NCBI RefSeq assembly: GCF_014836875.1
Contig: NZ_JACSQC010000005.1
Location: 274,385 to 338,384, forward strand
Origin: Arthrobacter pullicola
GTDB taxonomy: Bacteria > Actinomycetota > Actinomycetes > Actinomycetales > Micrococcaceae
DNA: 64,000 nt
Direction: 5' to 3'
Shown here: positions 24,575 to 34,035 of the stretch, piece after piece
Layout of the letters: every line of letters starts with the position of its first letter
Numbering within the stretch: the stretch's first letter is position 1
Program-made: the position numbers and the translations under genes
Notes under the pieces: model-generated
The model's database searches: none
Told to the model about the DNA's origin: nothing
Seen by the model: the letters and a program-made list of their open reading frames with translations, nothing else

Positions 24575-25654
24575 TCAGGAAAGTTCGGCGCGGCCGTGGC
24601 GCCAGTACCCCATAAAAGCGACCTGCTTGCGGTCAATCCCGGCGTCCCGGACCAGGTAGCGCCGCAGTCCGCGGACCACGGCAGCTTCGCCGGCAATCCA
24701 GGCGTAGAACGGCAGGGCGCCAGCCGGAGTGTTCGGGCTCGGGGAGTTTTCCACAACTTCAGGGGTCAGCCGCGCCGGGGTCTCCCACAGGATCGCCGAA
24801 TCGATGTCCACTTCTTCGGGTTCCTGTCCGCGGCCGGGGGCCACCGTCGCCGGCGGTGCGCCGTCGGCAGTGCCCAGGCTCGCATACCCCGGAACAGCAA
24901 CGGCTTCCCGGACCGCGGCTTCCAGGAGTTCTCCGTGGGGACGGCTGCCGCGCGGCAGCCAGGTGACGGCGACGCTCGAGGCGGTGCTTATCGGCTGGGC
25001 ATCCGCTTCATCCGGGATTTCCAGCAGCGCATGGCCGGTGATGCCGGCCGGCAGGTGTTCCAGAATGGAAGCTACGGCAGGGACGGCGGTTTCGTCGCCC
25101 GCCAGCAGCACGTGCTGGGCCAGTCCCGGACGCCATTCGATGCCGCCATAGGATTCCGCGGTGACGCAGTGCACCGCGTTGGGGCCGATGACCGTGACCC
25201 TGTCCCCCGGCCGCGCCTCGGCAGCCCATTGGGACGCAGGCCCACCCACACCGTCTGCGTCGAAGTGCAGGACGAAGTCGACGTCGATTTCCGGTTCCGG
25301 GGCGGTGCAGCGGGAGGCACGGACGGTGTAGGTGCGCATGGAGCCGCGCTGCTGCGCATCCATCGCGAGCCAGTTCTGGTACCAGCCAGCGTCGTCGCAG
25401 TTTAGTTCGGGGAGCTGCTGCCGCGTCCCGTCTTCTGCAGCCGGTGGGATAACGACCTTGATTCGCAGGTCATCCGCCTGCCCCTGCACACCGAAGCTGC
25501 GCAGGCATTCCCCGCCGAACGTGATCCGCTGGAAGTTGGCGCTGAGCCGGCGAACGGAACGGACTTCAACCTCGAAGGCGCTGACCGCGGCATTGGCACC
25601 CTGGCGGCGCGGTTTCACTGCGTCCGCTGACGTGCGGGTACGTATGCCGGTCAT
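24575..25654 (-). CDS. Siderophore-interacting protein (ferric-siderophore reductase)
   Basis: A 359-residue flavin reductase-like protein (ViuB/YqjH class) that releases iron from imported ferric siderophores in the cytoplasm. The FAD-binding barrel holds MRTYTVRA (RxYTxR motif), followed by HFDADGVGGPASQWAAEARPGDRVTVIGP. The NAD(P)H domain contains LLAGDETAVPAVASILE and ends with FYAWIAGEAAVVRGLRRYLVRDAG. An insert of about 55 residues (PGRGQEPEEVDIDSAILWET and surroundings) makes it longer than average. Its start overlaps the stop of the upstream ATPase gene by four bases, so it is the last gene of the iron operon. Confidence 0.92.
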   Translation of the reverse strand: MTGIRTRTSADAVKPRRQGANAAVSAFEVEVRSVRRLSANFQRITFGGECLRSFGVQGQADDLRIKVVIPPAAEDGTRQQLPELNCDDAGWYQNWLAMDAQQRGSMRTYTVRASRCTAPEPEIDVDFVLHFDADGVGGPASQWAAEARPGDRVTVIGPNAVHCVTAESYGGIEWRPGLAQHVLLAGDETAVPAVASILEHLPAGITGHALLEIPDEADAQPISTASSVAVTWLPRGSRPHGELLEAAVREAVAVPGYASLGTADGAPPATVAPGRGQEPEEVDIDSAILWETPARLTPEVVENSPSPNTPAGALPFYAWIAGEAAVVRGLRRYLVRDAGIDRKQVAFMGYWRHGRAELS

Positions 25655-26538
25655 GAAGCTGCCTCCAGGGGATTGCGGTTTTCCGTGCGGGTGTCGTGCG
25701 GGTTGGGCAGGTAGCCGGTGACCGGCGGCACCGGTTCGCGGTGCCTGCGGGAGTGGTGCCTGCCGACCGGAACCACCATGGGTGTCCCGGAAACCGGATC
25801 CGGGATCACCGAGGCGTCCAGGCCAAAAACGTCACGGACCAGCGCCGCGGTGACGATCGTTGCGGGGTCGCCCTGCGCGGCGATCGCGCCGGCCTTCATC
25901 GCGATCAGGTGGTCGGCGTAGCGGGCCGCGAGGTTCAGGTCATGCAGCACTATTACGACGGTTGTCCCGGACCGGCGGTTGAGATCGGTCAGCAGGTCAA
26001 GGACCTCCACCTGATGGGTGACGTCCAGGAAGGTGGTGGGCTCGTCCAGCAGCAGGATGTCCGTCTCCTGGGCCAGCGCCATGGCGATCCAGACCCGCTG
26101 GCGCTGCCCGCCGGAGAGCTCATCGACGTCGCGTCCGGCGAGTTCCAGCGTGCCGGTGGCTTCCAAGGCGGCTGCCACGGCTTCATCATCGCGGCTGTTC
26201 CACTGCCGGAACCAGCCCTGGTGCGGGTAGCGTCCGCGGCCCACCAGATCCGCGACTGTAATGCCGTCCGGGGCGTTGGGAGTCTGCGGGAGCAGACCAA
26301 GCGTGCGGGCCACCTCGCGGCTGGGGAGCGCGTTGATGTCCCGCCCGTTGAGCTGCACGACGCCGGCGGCCGGCTTTAGCAGGCGTGCCAGCCCGCGGAG
26401 CAGGGTGGATTTGCCGCAGGCGTTGGCACCCACGATGACGGTGATCTGTCCGGGCGGCAGGTCGACGCTGAGCCCGTCGACCACCTTCCTGTCTTCATAG
26501 GACAGGACCAGGTCCTGTGCTCCCAGTTTGTTCTGCAT
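25651..26538 (-). CDS. Siderophore ABC transporter ATPase (FepC type)
   Basis: A 295-residue FecCD-class ATPase. Walker A is GANACGKST (37-45), the signature is LSGGQRQRVWIAMALAQ, Walker B is DILLLDEPTTFLD, and the switch is VIVLHDLNLAARYADHL, all typical for iron-siderophore and vitamin B12 importers. A tail of about 40 residues (PVGRHHSRRHREPVPPVTG) extends beyond the domain. It is the third gene of the operon; the distance to the permease is 3 nt and it overlaps the reductase gene by four bases. Confidence 0.94.
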   Translation of the reverse strand: MQNKLGAQDLVLSYEDRKVVDGLSVDLPPGQITVIVGANACGKSTLLRGLARLLKPAAGVVQLNGRDINALPSREVARTLGLLPQTPNAPDGITVADLVGRGRYPHQGWFRQWNSRDDEAVAAALEATGTLELAGRDVDELSGGQRQRVWIAMALAQETDILLLDEPTTFLDVTHQVEVLDLLTDLNRRSGTTVVIVLHDLNLAARYADHLIAMKAGAIAAQGDPATIVTAALVRDVFGLDASVIPDPVSGTPMVVPVGRHHSRRHREPVPPVTGYLPNPHDTRTENRNPLEAAS

Positions 26539-26541
26539 GCT

Positions 26542-27606
26542 TTAGCCTCCTCGGCCAACACGGTTGGAGCTGACCAGCAGCCACAGCAGGAAGGGTGCGC
26601 CCAGCGCACCGGTGACAACCCCCACGGGCAGCGACGTTCCGGGCACCAGGTTGTGCCCCACGAAGTCTGCAGCGAGCAGGATGAGGGCGCCGGTTAGCCC
26701 GGCGGCCGGCAGCGAAGCGCGTCCGCCGAGCAGCCGGCGGGAAATGGGCCCGGCCAGGAAGGCCACGAACGCCACCGGTCCGGCTGCAGCGGTGGCCACG
26801 GCAGCGAGGCCGACGCCGGTGAAAAGCAGGCCGGCACGGGTGGCTTCGACGGGGAGCCCCAGCCCTGCGGCGAAGTCGTCCCCCAGTTCCAGGATCCGGA
26901 GCCGGCGGCCCAGCAGCATGGCTGCGGGCAGCAGCACCACCAGTGCGGCGGCCACAGTCCCGGCGCGCTCCCAGGAGGCGGAGTTTAAGGATCCGGTGAG
27001 CCAGACCAGCGAATCGGCGGCCGTGCGCACATCGGTGCGGGTGAGCAGGAAGTTCACCACGGCCTGCAGCACAGCGGCGAACCCGACGCCGATCAGGACC
27101 AGCCGCGCTCCGGCCGCGCCGCCCTTGCGGCTGAGCAGGAAGAGGGCCACGGCGATCACTGTGGCTCCAACCAGCGCGGCGATCGAGACCGCTCCCCCGG
27201 TGGCACCGAAGACCACCATGGCGGCTACGGCCGCTGCGCTCGCGCCGTAGCTGATGCCGATGATGTCCGGGCTGGCCAGCGGGTTCCGCAGCATGGTCTG
27301 GAAGAGGTGTCCCGAGACACCGAACGCGACACCGATCAGGACGGCCGTCACGGCACGCGGAAGCTTGCTCTCCATCACGATGAATGTGGCGCCCGGGATC
27401 TTTTCCCCGCCCAGGATCCGGAGGAAGTCGGGGATGGTAACGGTGTAGTTTCCCAGCAGCACGTAGACGAAGAAGAGGATCACCACGGCGCCGGCCAGGG
27501 AGGCCAGCACCACCTGGCGGCGGCGGCCCGTCCGGCGCCTGACATCGCGGATGAGGACGGCTGCGGTGGCGGTTCGGTCCTGGTGCAGCACGGGTGCGGC
27601 GCTCAC
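26542..27606 (-). CDS. Siderophore ABC transporter permease (FepG type)
   Basis: A 354-residue FecCD-type inner-membrane permease with about ten helices. Signatures are LPRAVTAVLIGVAFGVSGHLFQTMLRNPLASPDIIGISYGA near helix 2-3 and GPVAFVAFLAGPISRRLLG with the coupling helix that meets the ATPase. It has a charged cytoplasmic N-terminus of 30 residues. The start overlaps the stop of the upstream permease gene by four bases (27603-27606). Confidence 0.94.
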   Translation of the reverse strand: MSAAPVLHQDRTATAAVLIRDVRRRTGRRRQVVLASLAGAVVILFFVYVLLGNYTVTIPDFLRILGGEKIPGATFIVMESKLPRAVTAVLIGVAFGVSGHLFQTMLRNPLASPDIIGISYGASAAAVAAMVVFGATGGAVSIAALVGATVIAVALFLLSRKGGAAGARLVLIGVGFAAVLQAVVNFLLTRTDVRTAADSLVWLTGSLNSASWERAGTVAAALVVLLPAAMLLGRRLRILELGDDFAAGLGLPVEATRAGLLFTGVGLAAVATAAAGPVAFVAFLAGPISRRLLGGRASLPAAGLTGALILLAADFVGHNLVPGTSLPVGVVTGALGAPFLLWLLVSSNRVGRGG

Positions 27607-28664
27607 AGTTCTGCCAGCTTCCGCCGTCGGATGATGGCAATGAAGACGGGTGCGCCAATGACAGCAGTCATAATACCGACCGGCACCTCGCCCGGGGGCA
27701 GGATCAGCCGTCCGACGACGTCGGACACCAGCAGCAGCACGGGTGCGAGCACGGCGGAGAGCACCAGGATCCAGCGGTAGTCCGGACCGGTTAGCCCGCG
27801 CACCAGATGCGGGATGACCAGGCCCAGGAACGCGATGGGCCCTGCGGCAGCTGTTGCGGCACCGCAGAGCAGCACCACTCCGACGGCCATGATGCCGCGG
27901 GAGAGGTTGACGTTCTGTCCAAGTCCGCGCGCGACGTCGTCCCCCAGGCTCAGTCCGTTCAGCAGCCTCCCGGAGGCGAGCAGGATGGCTGCACCCACGG
28001 CAAGGAAGGGGATCAGTGGAAGGAGGACGTCCCAGCCGCGGCCGGAAACGGTGCCGACCTGCCAGAAACGGAAAGTGTCCAGCGTCTGCCGGCTGGTGAC
28101 CAGGATGGCGGAGAGCAAAGAGGTCAGTCCGGCCGTCAGTCCCGCACCGGCCAGCGCCAGCTTGACCGGCGTGGCGCCTTCCCGGCCCAGTGAAGCCACG
28201 GAATAGACAATCAGCGCGGCAACCGCGGTGCCGGCCAGGGCAAACCAGACATAGCCGGTAAAGGAAGTGATTCCGAAGACGTAGATGGCGGTGACGACGG
28301 CGAAGGCCGCCCCTGCGTTGAGGCCCATGATCCCCGGGTCCGCCAGCGGGTTACGGGTCATGCCCTGCAGTGCGGTTCCCGCCAGCCCCAGCGCCGCGCC
28401 AATCAGCAGGGCCGCAACAGTACGCGGAACCCGGCTCAGCACCACGGCGTGGTCGCCATTGGCAGTGTCCGGATTGACCAGTGCCTGCAGCACGGTTTCC
28501 AGTGAAAGCGGCCGGGCTCCCAACGCCACCGAGGCGAAGGTTGCCAGTGCCAGGACCAGCAGCCCGGCGCTCAGGAGCCAGACGGGCGGCAGTTTGCGTG
28601 AACGCCTGGGGGACAGTGCAGGGGAGCCGGAAACAGGGGTGCGGTTGACGGCCGTTGAGGTCAC
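27603..28664 (-). CDS. Siderophore ABC transporter permease (FepD type)
   Basis: A 353-residue FecCD permease, paralogous to the following gene: RVPRTVAALLIGAALGLAGTALQGMTRNPLADPGIMGLNAGA and GPIAFLGLVIPHLVRGLTG mark the family. GTG at 28664 is supported by AGGAGG 8 nt upstream (minus strand). As first gene of the four-gene unit it lies just downstream of an iron-box-like operator (28698-28716). The binding lipoprotein that should feed this importer is encoded separately at 34086-35135. Confidence 0.94.
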   Translation of the reverse strand: MTSTAVNRTPVSGSPALSPRRSRKLPPVWLLSAGLLVLALATFASVALGARPLSLETVLQALVNPDTANGDHAVVLSRVPRTVAALLIGAALGLAGTALQGMTRNPLADPGIMGLNAGAAFAVVTAIYVFGITSFTGYVWFALAGTAVAALIVYSVASLGREGATPVKLALAGAGLTAGLTSLLSAILVTSRQTLDTFRFWQVGTVSGRGWDVLLPLIPFLAVGAAILLASGRLLNGLSLGDDVARGLGQNVNLSRGIMAVGVVLLCGAATAAAGPIAFLGLVIPHLVRGLTGPDYRWILVLSAVLAPVLLLVSDVVGRLILPPGEVPVGIMTAVIGAPVFIAIIRRRKLAEL

Positions 28665-28697
28665 GGCGGCACCTCCTGAAGGCAGCGGAATTGAACT

Positions 28698-28716
28698 TAA
28701 GTAAGGCTAACCTACG
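28698..28716. promoter_or_regulatory. DtxR/IdeR-type iron box upstream of the siderophore permease operon
   Basis: TAAGTAAGGCTAACCTACG contains the AAGGCTAACCT core of the classical DtxR/IdeR operator TTAGGTTAGCCTAACCTAA. It lies 34 nt upstream of the GTG at 28664, where an iron-loaded repressor would block transcription. A copy with the same core lies before the binding-protein gene. Confidence 0.75.
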
Positions 28717-28841
28717 GCGAGTCAAATTAAGAAACAGTTCCATGCCGTATTAGACCGCCTTCCGCTCAGACAGCGCCCTCGTCAGGCGGCTCAGGATCCG
28801 CCGGGCCGGCCCGGGACGGGGCCGGACCGGCGGACCGGGTC

Positions 28842-29906
28842 TTAGGCGCCGTGCCCGGGGGCAACTTCCTCGCCCGCACGGACCGGGCCGGGAGGAGTCC
28901 CGTCGCCGAAGGGCCGCCCGCCGAGCGCTTCCCGGCCGTGCGGGGTCAGCCACCCGGAGGTGTCCGGCCCGGCGGGGACGATCTGCGTGGGATTCAGGTC
29001 CTCGTGCACGATGTAGTAGTGCTGCTTGATCTGCACGAAGTCCACGGTGTCCCCGAAGCCAGGGGTCTGGAAGAGGTCCCGGGCGTAGCCCCAGAGGGCC
29101 GGCATCTCGGTAAGCTTGTTCCGGTTGCACTTGAAGTGTCCGTGATAGACCGCGTCGAAGCGGACCAAGGTGGTGAACAGCCGAACGTCGGCTTCGGTAA
29201 TGGTGTCCCCGATCAGGTAGCGCTGCTTGGACAGGCGCTCCTCCAGCCAGTCCATGGCAGTCCAGAGCCGCTCGTACGCAGCGTCATATGCTTCCTGGGA
29301 TCCGGCGAAGCCGCAGCGGTAAACGCCGTTGTTCACTTCCGTGAACACACGCTTATTCACTGCGCGCATTTCCTCCAGATGAGCGGCCGGCCACAGGTCA
29401 GGTGCGCCGTCGCGGTGGAACTCGGTCCACTCAGAGCAAAAGTCCTCGGTGATTTGGGGGAAGTTGTTCGTCACCACAGCGCCGGTGGGGATGTCCACGA
29501 CAGCCGGGACGGTGATCCCCCGGGTGTAGCCCGGTACGCGGCGGAAGAAGGCTTCCTGCAGGCGTTCGATGCCAAGCACCGGGTCTTTCCCGTCCGGGTC
29601 AAGGTCGAAGGTCCAGCTGCGCGAATCGTGCGTGGGACCGGGCAGACCGAGGGAGATGGCATCCTCAAGCCCCAGGAGGCGCCGGACGATGATGGTGCGG
29701 TTGGCCCAGGGGCAGGCGCGTGCGGCTACCAGCCGGTACCGGCCCGGTTCCACGGGGTAGCCGTCGCGTCCGTCGCGGGTGATGCGCGTTTCAATGTAGT
29801 TGGTGTCCCGGGTGTATTCCTGCCCGCCGGATACGTAGGAGCCGCGGGTGCTGTAATCCGCGCCGGTTTCCCTGCTGTCCGTTTTCTGCTCGGGTGTGCC
29901 CGTCAT
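28842..29906 (-). CDS. Glutathionyl-hydroquinone reductase-like GST (YqjG/ECM4 type)
   Basis: A 354-residue protein of the Xi-class glutathione transferase family. The catalytic cysteine lies in ARACPWANR (Cys65), followed by RDTNYIETRI-type and VPAVVDIPTGAVVTNNFPQI thioredoxin-fold segments and an all-helical C-terminal domain (AYERLWTAMDWLEERLSKQRYLIGDTITEADVRLFTTL). Such enzymes reductively remove thiols from quinones. Actinobacteria make mycothiol rather than glutathione, so the real thiol partner is uncertain. ATG 29906 has GGAG about 5 nt upstream; TTG 29921 would add five residues. The Gly/Pro-rich C-terminus is unusual. Confidence 0.88.
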   Translation of the reverse strand: MTGTPEQKTDSRETGADYSTRGSYVSGGQEYTRDTNYIETRITRDGRDGYPVEPGRYRLVAARACPWANRTIIVRRLLGLEDAISLGLPGPTHDSRSWTFDLDPDGKDPVLGIERLQEAFFRRVPGYTRGITVPAVVDIPTGAVVTNNFPQITEDFCSEWTEFHRDGAPDLWPAAHLEEMRAVNKRVFTEVNNGVYRCGFAGSQEAYDAAYERLWTAMDWLEERLSKQRYLIGDTITEADVRLFTTLVRFDAVYHGHFKCNRNKLTEMPALWGYARDLFQTPGFGDTVDFVQIKQHYYIVHEDLNPTQIVPAGPDTSGWLTPHGREALGGRPFGDGTPPGPVRAGEEVAPGHGA

Positions 29907-30051
29907 ATCCACTCCATCCAATCAGCCGAATCGTTCCGTCTTGTTCCACCGTAACGCCCTGCCCGCGGACGCTGCTCCGCCTGTAGAGTCGTGGACCAAC
30001 AGTGCTGCCTGCGCGGCGCTGGGTTTTTTGCCGAAACGAAGGGACATCGTG

Positions 30052-31089
30052 ATGCGTGTAGCCGTCCTCGGAGCCACCGGGAACGTGGGAACTGCCGTCC
30101 TGCGCCGACTGCAGGCGGCGCGGGCTGAACGCCCGGACGGACTGGAGATCATCGGCGTCGCGCGCCGGATACCGTCCCAGGCGACCGGACCGTACGAAGG
30201 CGTGCAATGGCACAGCATTGACGTCGCTTCCGGCTCCGGACGGGATGAACTGGCGGAGGTGCTCGACGGCGTTGATGCGGTGGTCCACCTTATCTGGGCC
30301 ATCCAGCCCAACCGCGACGAGGCAGAGCTGCACCGGATCAACGTGCACGGGACCGAGAATATGCTTTCCGCTGCCGCCGAAGCCGGTGTCCGCCAGGTGG
30401 TGTGCGCGTCCTCGGTGGGTGCCTACTCCCCCGCCCCCAAGGACTCCCTTACGGACGAATCCTGGCCGGCGCGCGGTATCGCCACTTCCCATTACAGCCG
30501 GCACAAGGGAGAACAGGAGGAACTGCTGGATGAGTTCGAGCACCGTTACCCGGAGATTCGCGTTGCCCGCCTGCGTCCGGGACTGATTTTCCAGTCCGAC
30601 GCGGGCAGTGAGATCGGGCGGTATTTCCTGGGACCGCTGGTGCCCCGGTTCATCCTGAACCGGCTGAGCCTGCCGCTGATTCCGCTGCCTGCTGAGTTCT
30701 CCTTCCAGGTGGTCCACGCCGATGACATGGCCGATGCCTATTGGCGGGTGATCGATCAGCGCGCTGAAGGGGCCTACAACATCGCCGCGGATCCGGTCAT
30801 CACACCTGAACTCCTCGCAGGGTTGCTGGGGGCCCGCAGGATCCTGAACGTTCCCGTTGGCCTGATCCGTGCCGTGGTAGCGCTTACTTGGGCGGCACGG
30901 CTCCAGGCGACGGATCCAGGCTGGATCGATATGGCCGCCGGCGCTCCGCTGATGGACACCTCCCGGGCCCGGGAGCTGCTGGGCTGGGAGCCGCAGAGGT
31001 CTTCCCTCCGGGCCTTCCAGGATGTACTCGACGGACTCAGCGAGCAGGCCGGTGTGCCCGATTCGCCGTTGCTGGGCCCCGGGCGCTAA
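30052..31089 (+). CDS. NAD-dependent epimerase/dehydratase family protein
   Basis: A 345-residue extended short-chain dehydrogenase. GATGNVG (7-13) binds NAD(P), VVCASSVGAYSPAP carries the catalytic serine region and HYSRHKGEQE the YxxxK-like motif (Tyr-Ser-Arg-His-Lys). The C-terminal half (FQVVHADDMADAYWRVIDQRAEGAYNIAAD) is typical of nucleotide-sugar epimerase-like proteins. GAAGGG lies upstream of the start; GTG 30049 would add one residue. The substrate is unknown. It is divergent from the glutathionyl-hydroquinone reductase-like gene and ends at a shared terminator. Confidence 0.88.
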   Translation: MRVAVLGATGNVGTAVLRRLQAARAERPDGLEIIGVARRIPSQATGPYEGVQWHSIDVASGSGRDELAEVLDGVDAVVHLIWAIQPNRDEAELHRINVHGTENMLSAAAEAGVRQVVCASSVGAYSPAPKDSLTDESWPARGIATSHYSRHKGEQEELLDEFEHRYPEIRVARLRPGLIFQSDAGSEIGRYFLGPLVPRFILNRLSLPLIPLPAEFSFQVVHADDMADAYWRVIDQRAEGAYNIAADPVITPELLAGLLGARRILNVPVGLIRAVVALTWAARLQATDPGWIDMAAGAPLMDTSRARELLGWEPQRSSLRAFQDVLDGLSEQAGVPDSPLLGPGR

Positions 31090-31106
31090 GCCAGCCGGAA
31101 GCTAAT

Positions 31107-31152
31107 AAACCATCGGCCCGGACCCGCAGCTGGGGGTGCGGGCCGATGGTTT
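31107..31152. terminator. Bidirectional terminator
   Basis: AAACCATCGGCCCG (31107-31120) pairs perfectly over 14 bp with CGGGCCGATGGTTT (31139-31152). It lies between the stops of the epimerase gene and the YihY gene and is flanked by A and T runs on both sides. Confidence 0.9.
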
Positions 31153-31161
31153 TCGAGCGTC

Positions 31162-32226
31162 TTACAAGTCGTCGTCGTAGTCCTTGCCAGCGTGCTGCTG
31201 CCGCAGCTCGCGGCCCTGCTGGACATCCTTTGCTTCCTGTTCCGCACGCTTGTCCATCTGAGTGGTGTCCCGCGGCGGGAGCTGGATCGAGTGCTCGGCC
31301 TGGATGCCGGCCTGGAGTTCGCGGCCGCGCTCCACTTCGGCGTCGAACTCAGCACCAAAGAGCAGGGAGATGTTGACCAGCCAGATCCACAGCAGCAGCA
31401 CGATCACGCCGCCGATGGCGCCGTAAGTGGCGTTGTAGCTGCCGAAGTTACTTACGTAGAAGGCGAATCCCAGGGTGGCGATGGCCATCACGATCAGGGC
31501 CAGGAAGGCACCCATGCTCATCCAGCGGAATTTGGGCTGCTTGACGTTGGGCGTGGCGTAATACAGCAGGGCAATGATCACGATGGCGAAGAGTACCATG
31601 ACCGGCCACTTGGCAATGTTCCAGATGAGCACGGCCTCGCTGCCCATGCCAATGTAGTTTCCGATCGTCTCGGCAATCGGTCCGCTGATGACCAGCATGA
31701 TCAGCAGGCCGGCAACCAAGAGGATCGCGATCAGGGTGACCAGCAGCTGGAGGGGACGCAGCTTCCAGATGGGCCGGCCTTCCTCGACCTCGTAGATTCG
31801 ATTCATCGAGCGGCCGAAGGCGCCCACGTAGCCCGACGCCGACCACAGCGCACCGGCAATACCAACAAAGAGCGCCAGCCCGGCTGCCTGTGAGGAGGTG
31901 AGCTGTTCAATCGGACCGCTGACCAGGGCAACGGCGTCCTCAGGTGCAAACGTCTCCAGGAAGTCCAGCATGGCATTGGTGGTGCTTTCCGCCTGCCCCA
32001 CCAGGCCGAGGATGGAAACCATGGCCAGCAGTGCCGGGAAGAGCGAAAGGACCGTGTAGTAGGTCAGCGCGGCTGCCAGGTCGGTGCACTGGTCCTTGGA
32101 GAACTCGCGGATGGTCTTGCGGAAGATGTACATCCAGCTGGGCTTGGTGACTTCCGTCGGTGAATCCGGCTTGGCAGCCGTTCCGAGCGAAGCACCATCC
32201 TGCTGGGTGCTGTCCTGCTGAGCCAT
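31162..32226 (-). CDS. YihY/BrkB family inner-membrane protein
   Basis: A 354-residue protein with six predicted membrane helices, of the family once called ribonuclease BN. Signatures are FSKDQCTDLAAALTYYTVLSLFPALLAMVSILG, GYVGAFGRSMNRIYEVEEGRPIWKLRPLQL, and NFGSYNATYGAIGGVIVLLLWIWLVNISLLFGAEFDAEVERGR. The highly charged C-terminal tail ends in KDYDDDL. Its function is not established. ATG 32226 has AGGAGGG 4 nt upstream; the frame continues 21 residues further but without support. Confidence 0.93.
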   Translation of the reverse strand: MAQQDSTQQDGASLGTAAKPDSPTEVTKPSWMYIFRKTIREFSKDQCTDLAAALTYYTVLSLFPALLAMVSILGLVGQAESTTNAMLDFLETFAPEDAVALVSGPIEQLTSSQAAGLALFVGIAGALWSASGYVGAFGRSMNRIYEVEEGRPIWKLRPLQLLVTLIAILLVAGLLIMLVISGPIAETIGNYIGMGSEAVLIWNIAKWPVMVLFAIVIIALLYYATPNVKQPKFRWMSMGAFLALIVMAIATLGFAFYVSNFGSYNATYGAIGGVIVLLLWIWLVNISLLFGAEFDAEVERGRELQAGIQAEHSIQLPPRDTTQMDKRAEQEAKDVQQGRELRQQHAGKDYDDDL

Positions 32227-32323
32227 GGGGCCCTCCTGGCTGATCGGATCCGGAGAACCCATCGTATTACTAAGCAGGCTTAGGTCCAAGCAGGCCTGCC
32301 GCCGCTGCCAACCTGTGCAGACG

Positions 32324-32635
32324 TCACCAGCCTTTGTAGTAGTCCTCCAGCGCCGCTTCCTCGTCCGGGGTCAGCGCACCCTCGTGGTCCATGTCCGGGG
32401 AGTCTTCGATCGCCTTCCGGGAGTAGTTGACGTAGAGGTCGTCGTCGTCGCGGCGGGCTCCAGCCAGCGGCACGAAGTACTGACGGCCTTCAAACAGGCC
32501 CAGTGCCACCGTGACCCAGGCAGGCTCCCCGGTGGCACGGTCCAAGTGGACGTTGCCCACCAGCCCCAGCCGTTCACCATCCTTGGCCCAGACCGTGCAG
32601 CCCTGCAATTCGTGGATCACGTACTGGTCAACCAT
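32324..32635 (-). CDS. PRC-barrel domain protein
   Basis: A 103-residue acidic protein. CTVWAKDGERLGLVGNVHLDRATGEPAWVTVALGLFEGRQYFVPLAGA is a PRC-barrel, a fold seen in photosynthetic reaction centre H subunits and in ribosome maturation factor RimM, often used as a small adaptor in stress-related proteins. The C-terminus is acidic (ALTPDEEAALEDYYKGW). ATG 32635 is preceded by GGAGAGG; ATG 32677 would add 14 charged residues without a ribosome site. The gene lies between YihY and MscS on the same strand. Confidence 0.85.
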   Translation of the reverse strand: MVDQYVIHELQGCTVWAKDGERLGLVGNVHLDRATGEPAWVTVALGLFEGRQYFVPLAGARRDDDDLYVNYSRKAIEDSPDMDHEGALTPDEEAALEDYYKGW

Positions 32636-32737
32636 GTCTCCGGTTTCCTCTCCGTCGTCTTCCGCAGTCCACCGCATGCTGCGCCGGCCGCGCCGTGGGT
32701 ATCATTCCAGCCCTCTCCACCCCCGGGTTGTCAACAC

Positions 32738-33958
32738 CTAGCGGTCGGTGTGCTCGTCCCGGTCCTCCCAGACATCGGCTCCGGGACCGGCAAAACTGCG
32801 GTTGCGCTCAACCGCATCAATGCTGCCGGTGAACAGCTGCGACGTGCTGGTGTCCTCCAGATCGCCGCCGGGGTTCCGCCGCGTCCCCCGCCGCCGTGGG
32901 GCAAGGTCCCTGGCGGTTTCGGTGAGCTGCTCGAACCGCTGCCGCGGCAGCGCGGACGGGTGGTTCTGCTGCAGGAAGGACACCATGGACTCGCGCACCA
33001 GGCACCGGAGATCAAAGAGCGTGCCGCTGTCCGGAGCGGACACGAGAATCCGTACCCGGACGAGCCCCTGGACGGCGTCCGTCACCTGCAGGACGCTGGT
33101 CCGCCCATCCCAGAGGTCGGTACCGGCCAGGATCCGCTTCAGCTCCCCACGCAGTTCCGTGACCGGCGTTTCCCAGTCGAGGTCCAGTTCCACGGTGCCC
33201 AGAATGTCCGAGTGCTTCCGCGTCCAGTTTTCGAAGGGCGTGGAGGTGAAGTACGTGGAGGGCAGGATCATTCGGCGGTCGTCCCAGATGTGAACCACCA
33301 CGTACGTCATGGTGATTTCCTCGATCTTACCCCACTGACCTTCCACCACTACGACGTCGTCCACCCGGATCGCGTCGGTGAAGGCCAGCTGCAGTCCAGC
33401 GAAGACATTGCCCAGGGTGCTCTGCACCGCCAGGCCGGCGACGATGGAGAGCAGGCCGGCCGAGGCAAGAAGGCCCGCACCCAGCGCCCGGACCTCGTCG
33501 ATGGTCAGCAGCACACAAGCCACTGCCACGGTGATGACCAGCGCCACGGCGACGCGGCGGCCCAGGATGATCTGCGTTTTCAGCCGGCGCAGCCGCCGGT
33601 TGTCCTTGGTGTCAGTGTCGTACTTCGTCAGCACCACGGCTTCGACGATCAGCAGGGTAACGACGGCGAGCCAGCCGATCGCCGCGATCAGGCTGATGAC
33701 CAGGACATAGTCCACAGCCCCATACCAAGACTCAGACCTGGCAGTGGCGGAAAGCGCGATCCGGGAGCCGATCAGGGCGAGGACCAGCCGCAGCGGGTTG
33801 CGTCCCAGTGCACTCACTTCCCGGATCCGTGGGACTTTCCGGAAGATGCGCGTGGTGGAGCTGCGGACGATCCGCGCGGCAACGAGCGCTGCCGCGACAG
33901 CCGCGACGACGGCGATCAGCGGTTTGAGTGGATCGATGACATCAAAGAATTCCTGCAT
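32738..33958 (-). CDS. MscS family mechanosensitive ion channel
   Basis: A 406-residue membrane channel that opens under osmotic downshock. Several N-terminal helices precede the pore helix region AGLLSIVAGLAVQSTLGNVFAGLQLAFTDAIRVDDVVVVEGQWGKIEEITMTYVVV, which is the MscS hallmark (Ala/Gly-rich TM3 plus beta domain). WDDRRMILPSTYFTSTPFENWTR follows. The last 60 residues are hydrophilic and cytoplasmic. ATG 33958 is the best start, although its AGCAGG is very close; a TTG at 33997 is possible. Confidence 0.9.
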   Translation of the reverse strand: MQEFFDVIDPLKPLIAVVAAVAAALVAARIVRSSTTRIFRKVPRIREVSALGRNPLRLVLALIGSRIALSATARSESWYGAVDYVLVISLIAAIGWLAVVTLLIVEAVVLTKYDTDTKDNRRLRRLKTQIILGRRVAVALVITVAVACVLLTIDEVRALGAGLLASAGLLSIVAGLAVQSTLGNVFAGLQLAFTDAIRVDDVVVVEGQWGKIEEITMTYVVVHIWDDRRMILPSTYFTSTPFENWTRKHSDILGTVELDLDWETPVTELRGELKRILAGTDLWDGRTSVLQVTDAVQGLVRVRILVSAPDSGTLFDLRCLVRESMVSFLQQNHPSALPRQRFEQLTETARDLAPRRRGTRRNPGGDLEDTSTSQLFTGSIDAVERNRSFAGPGADVWEDRDEHTDR

Positions 33959-34035
33959 CCTGCTGATAATGGCAAACCCCCCGGGGTGCCTGTCCAATTA
34001 TGTGATCTGCGTCCGCTATGCAGGGACCTAAACGA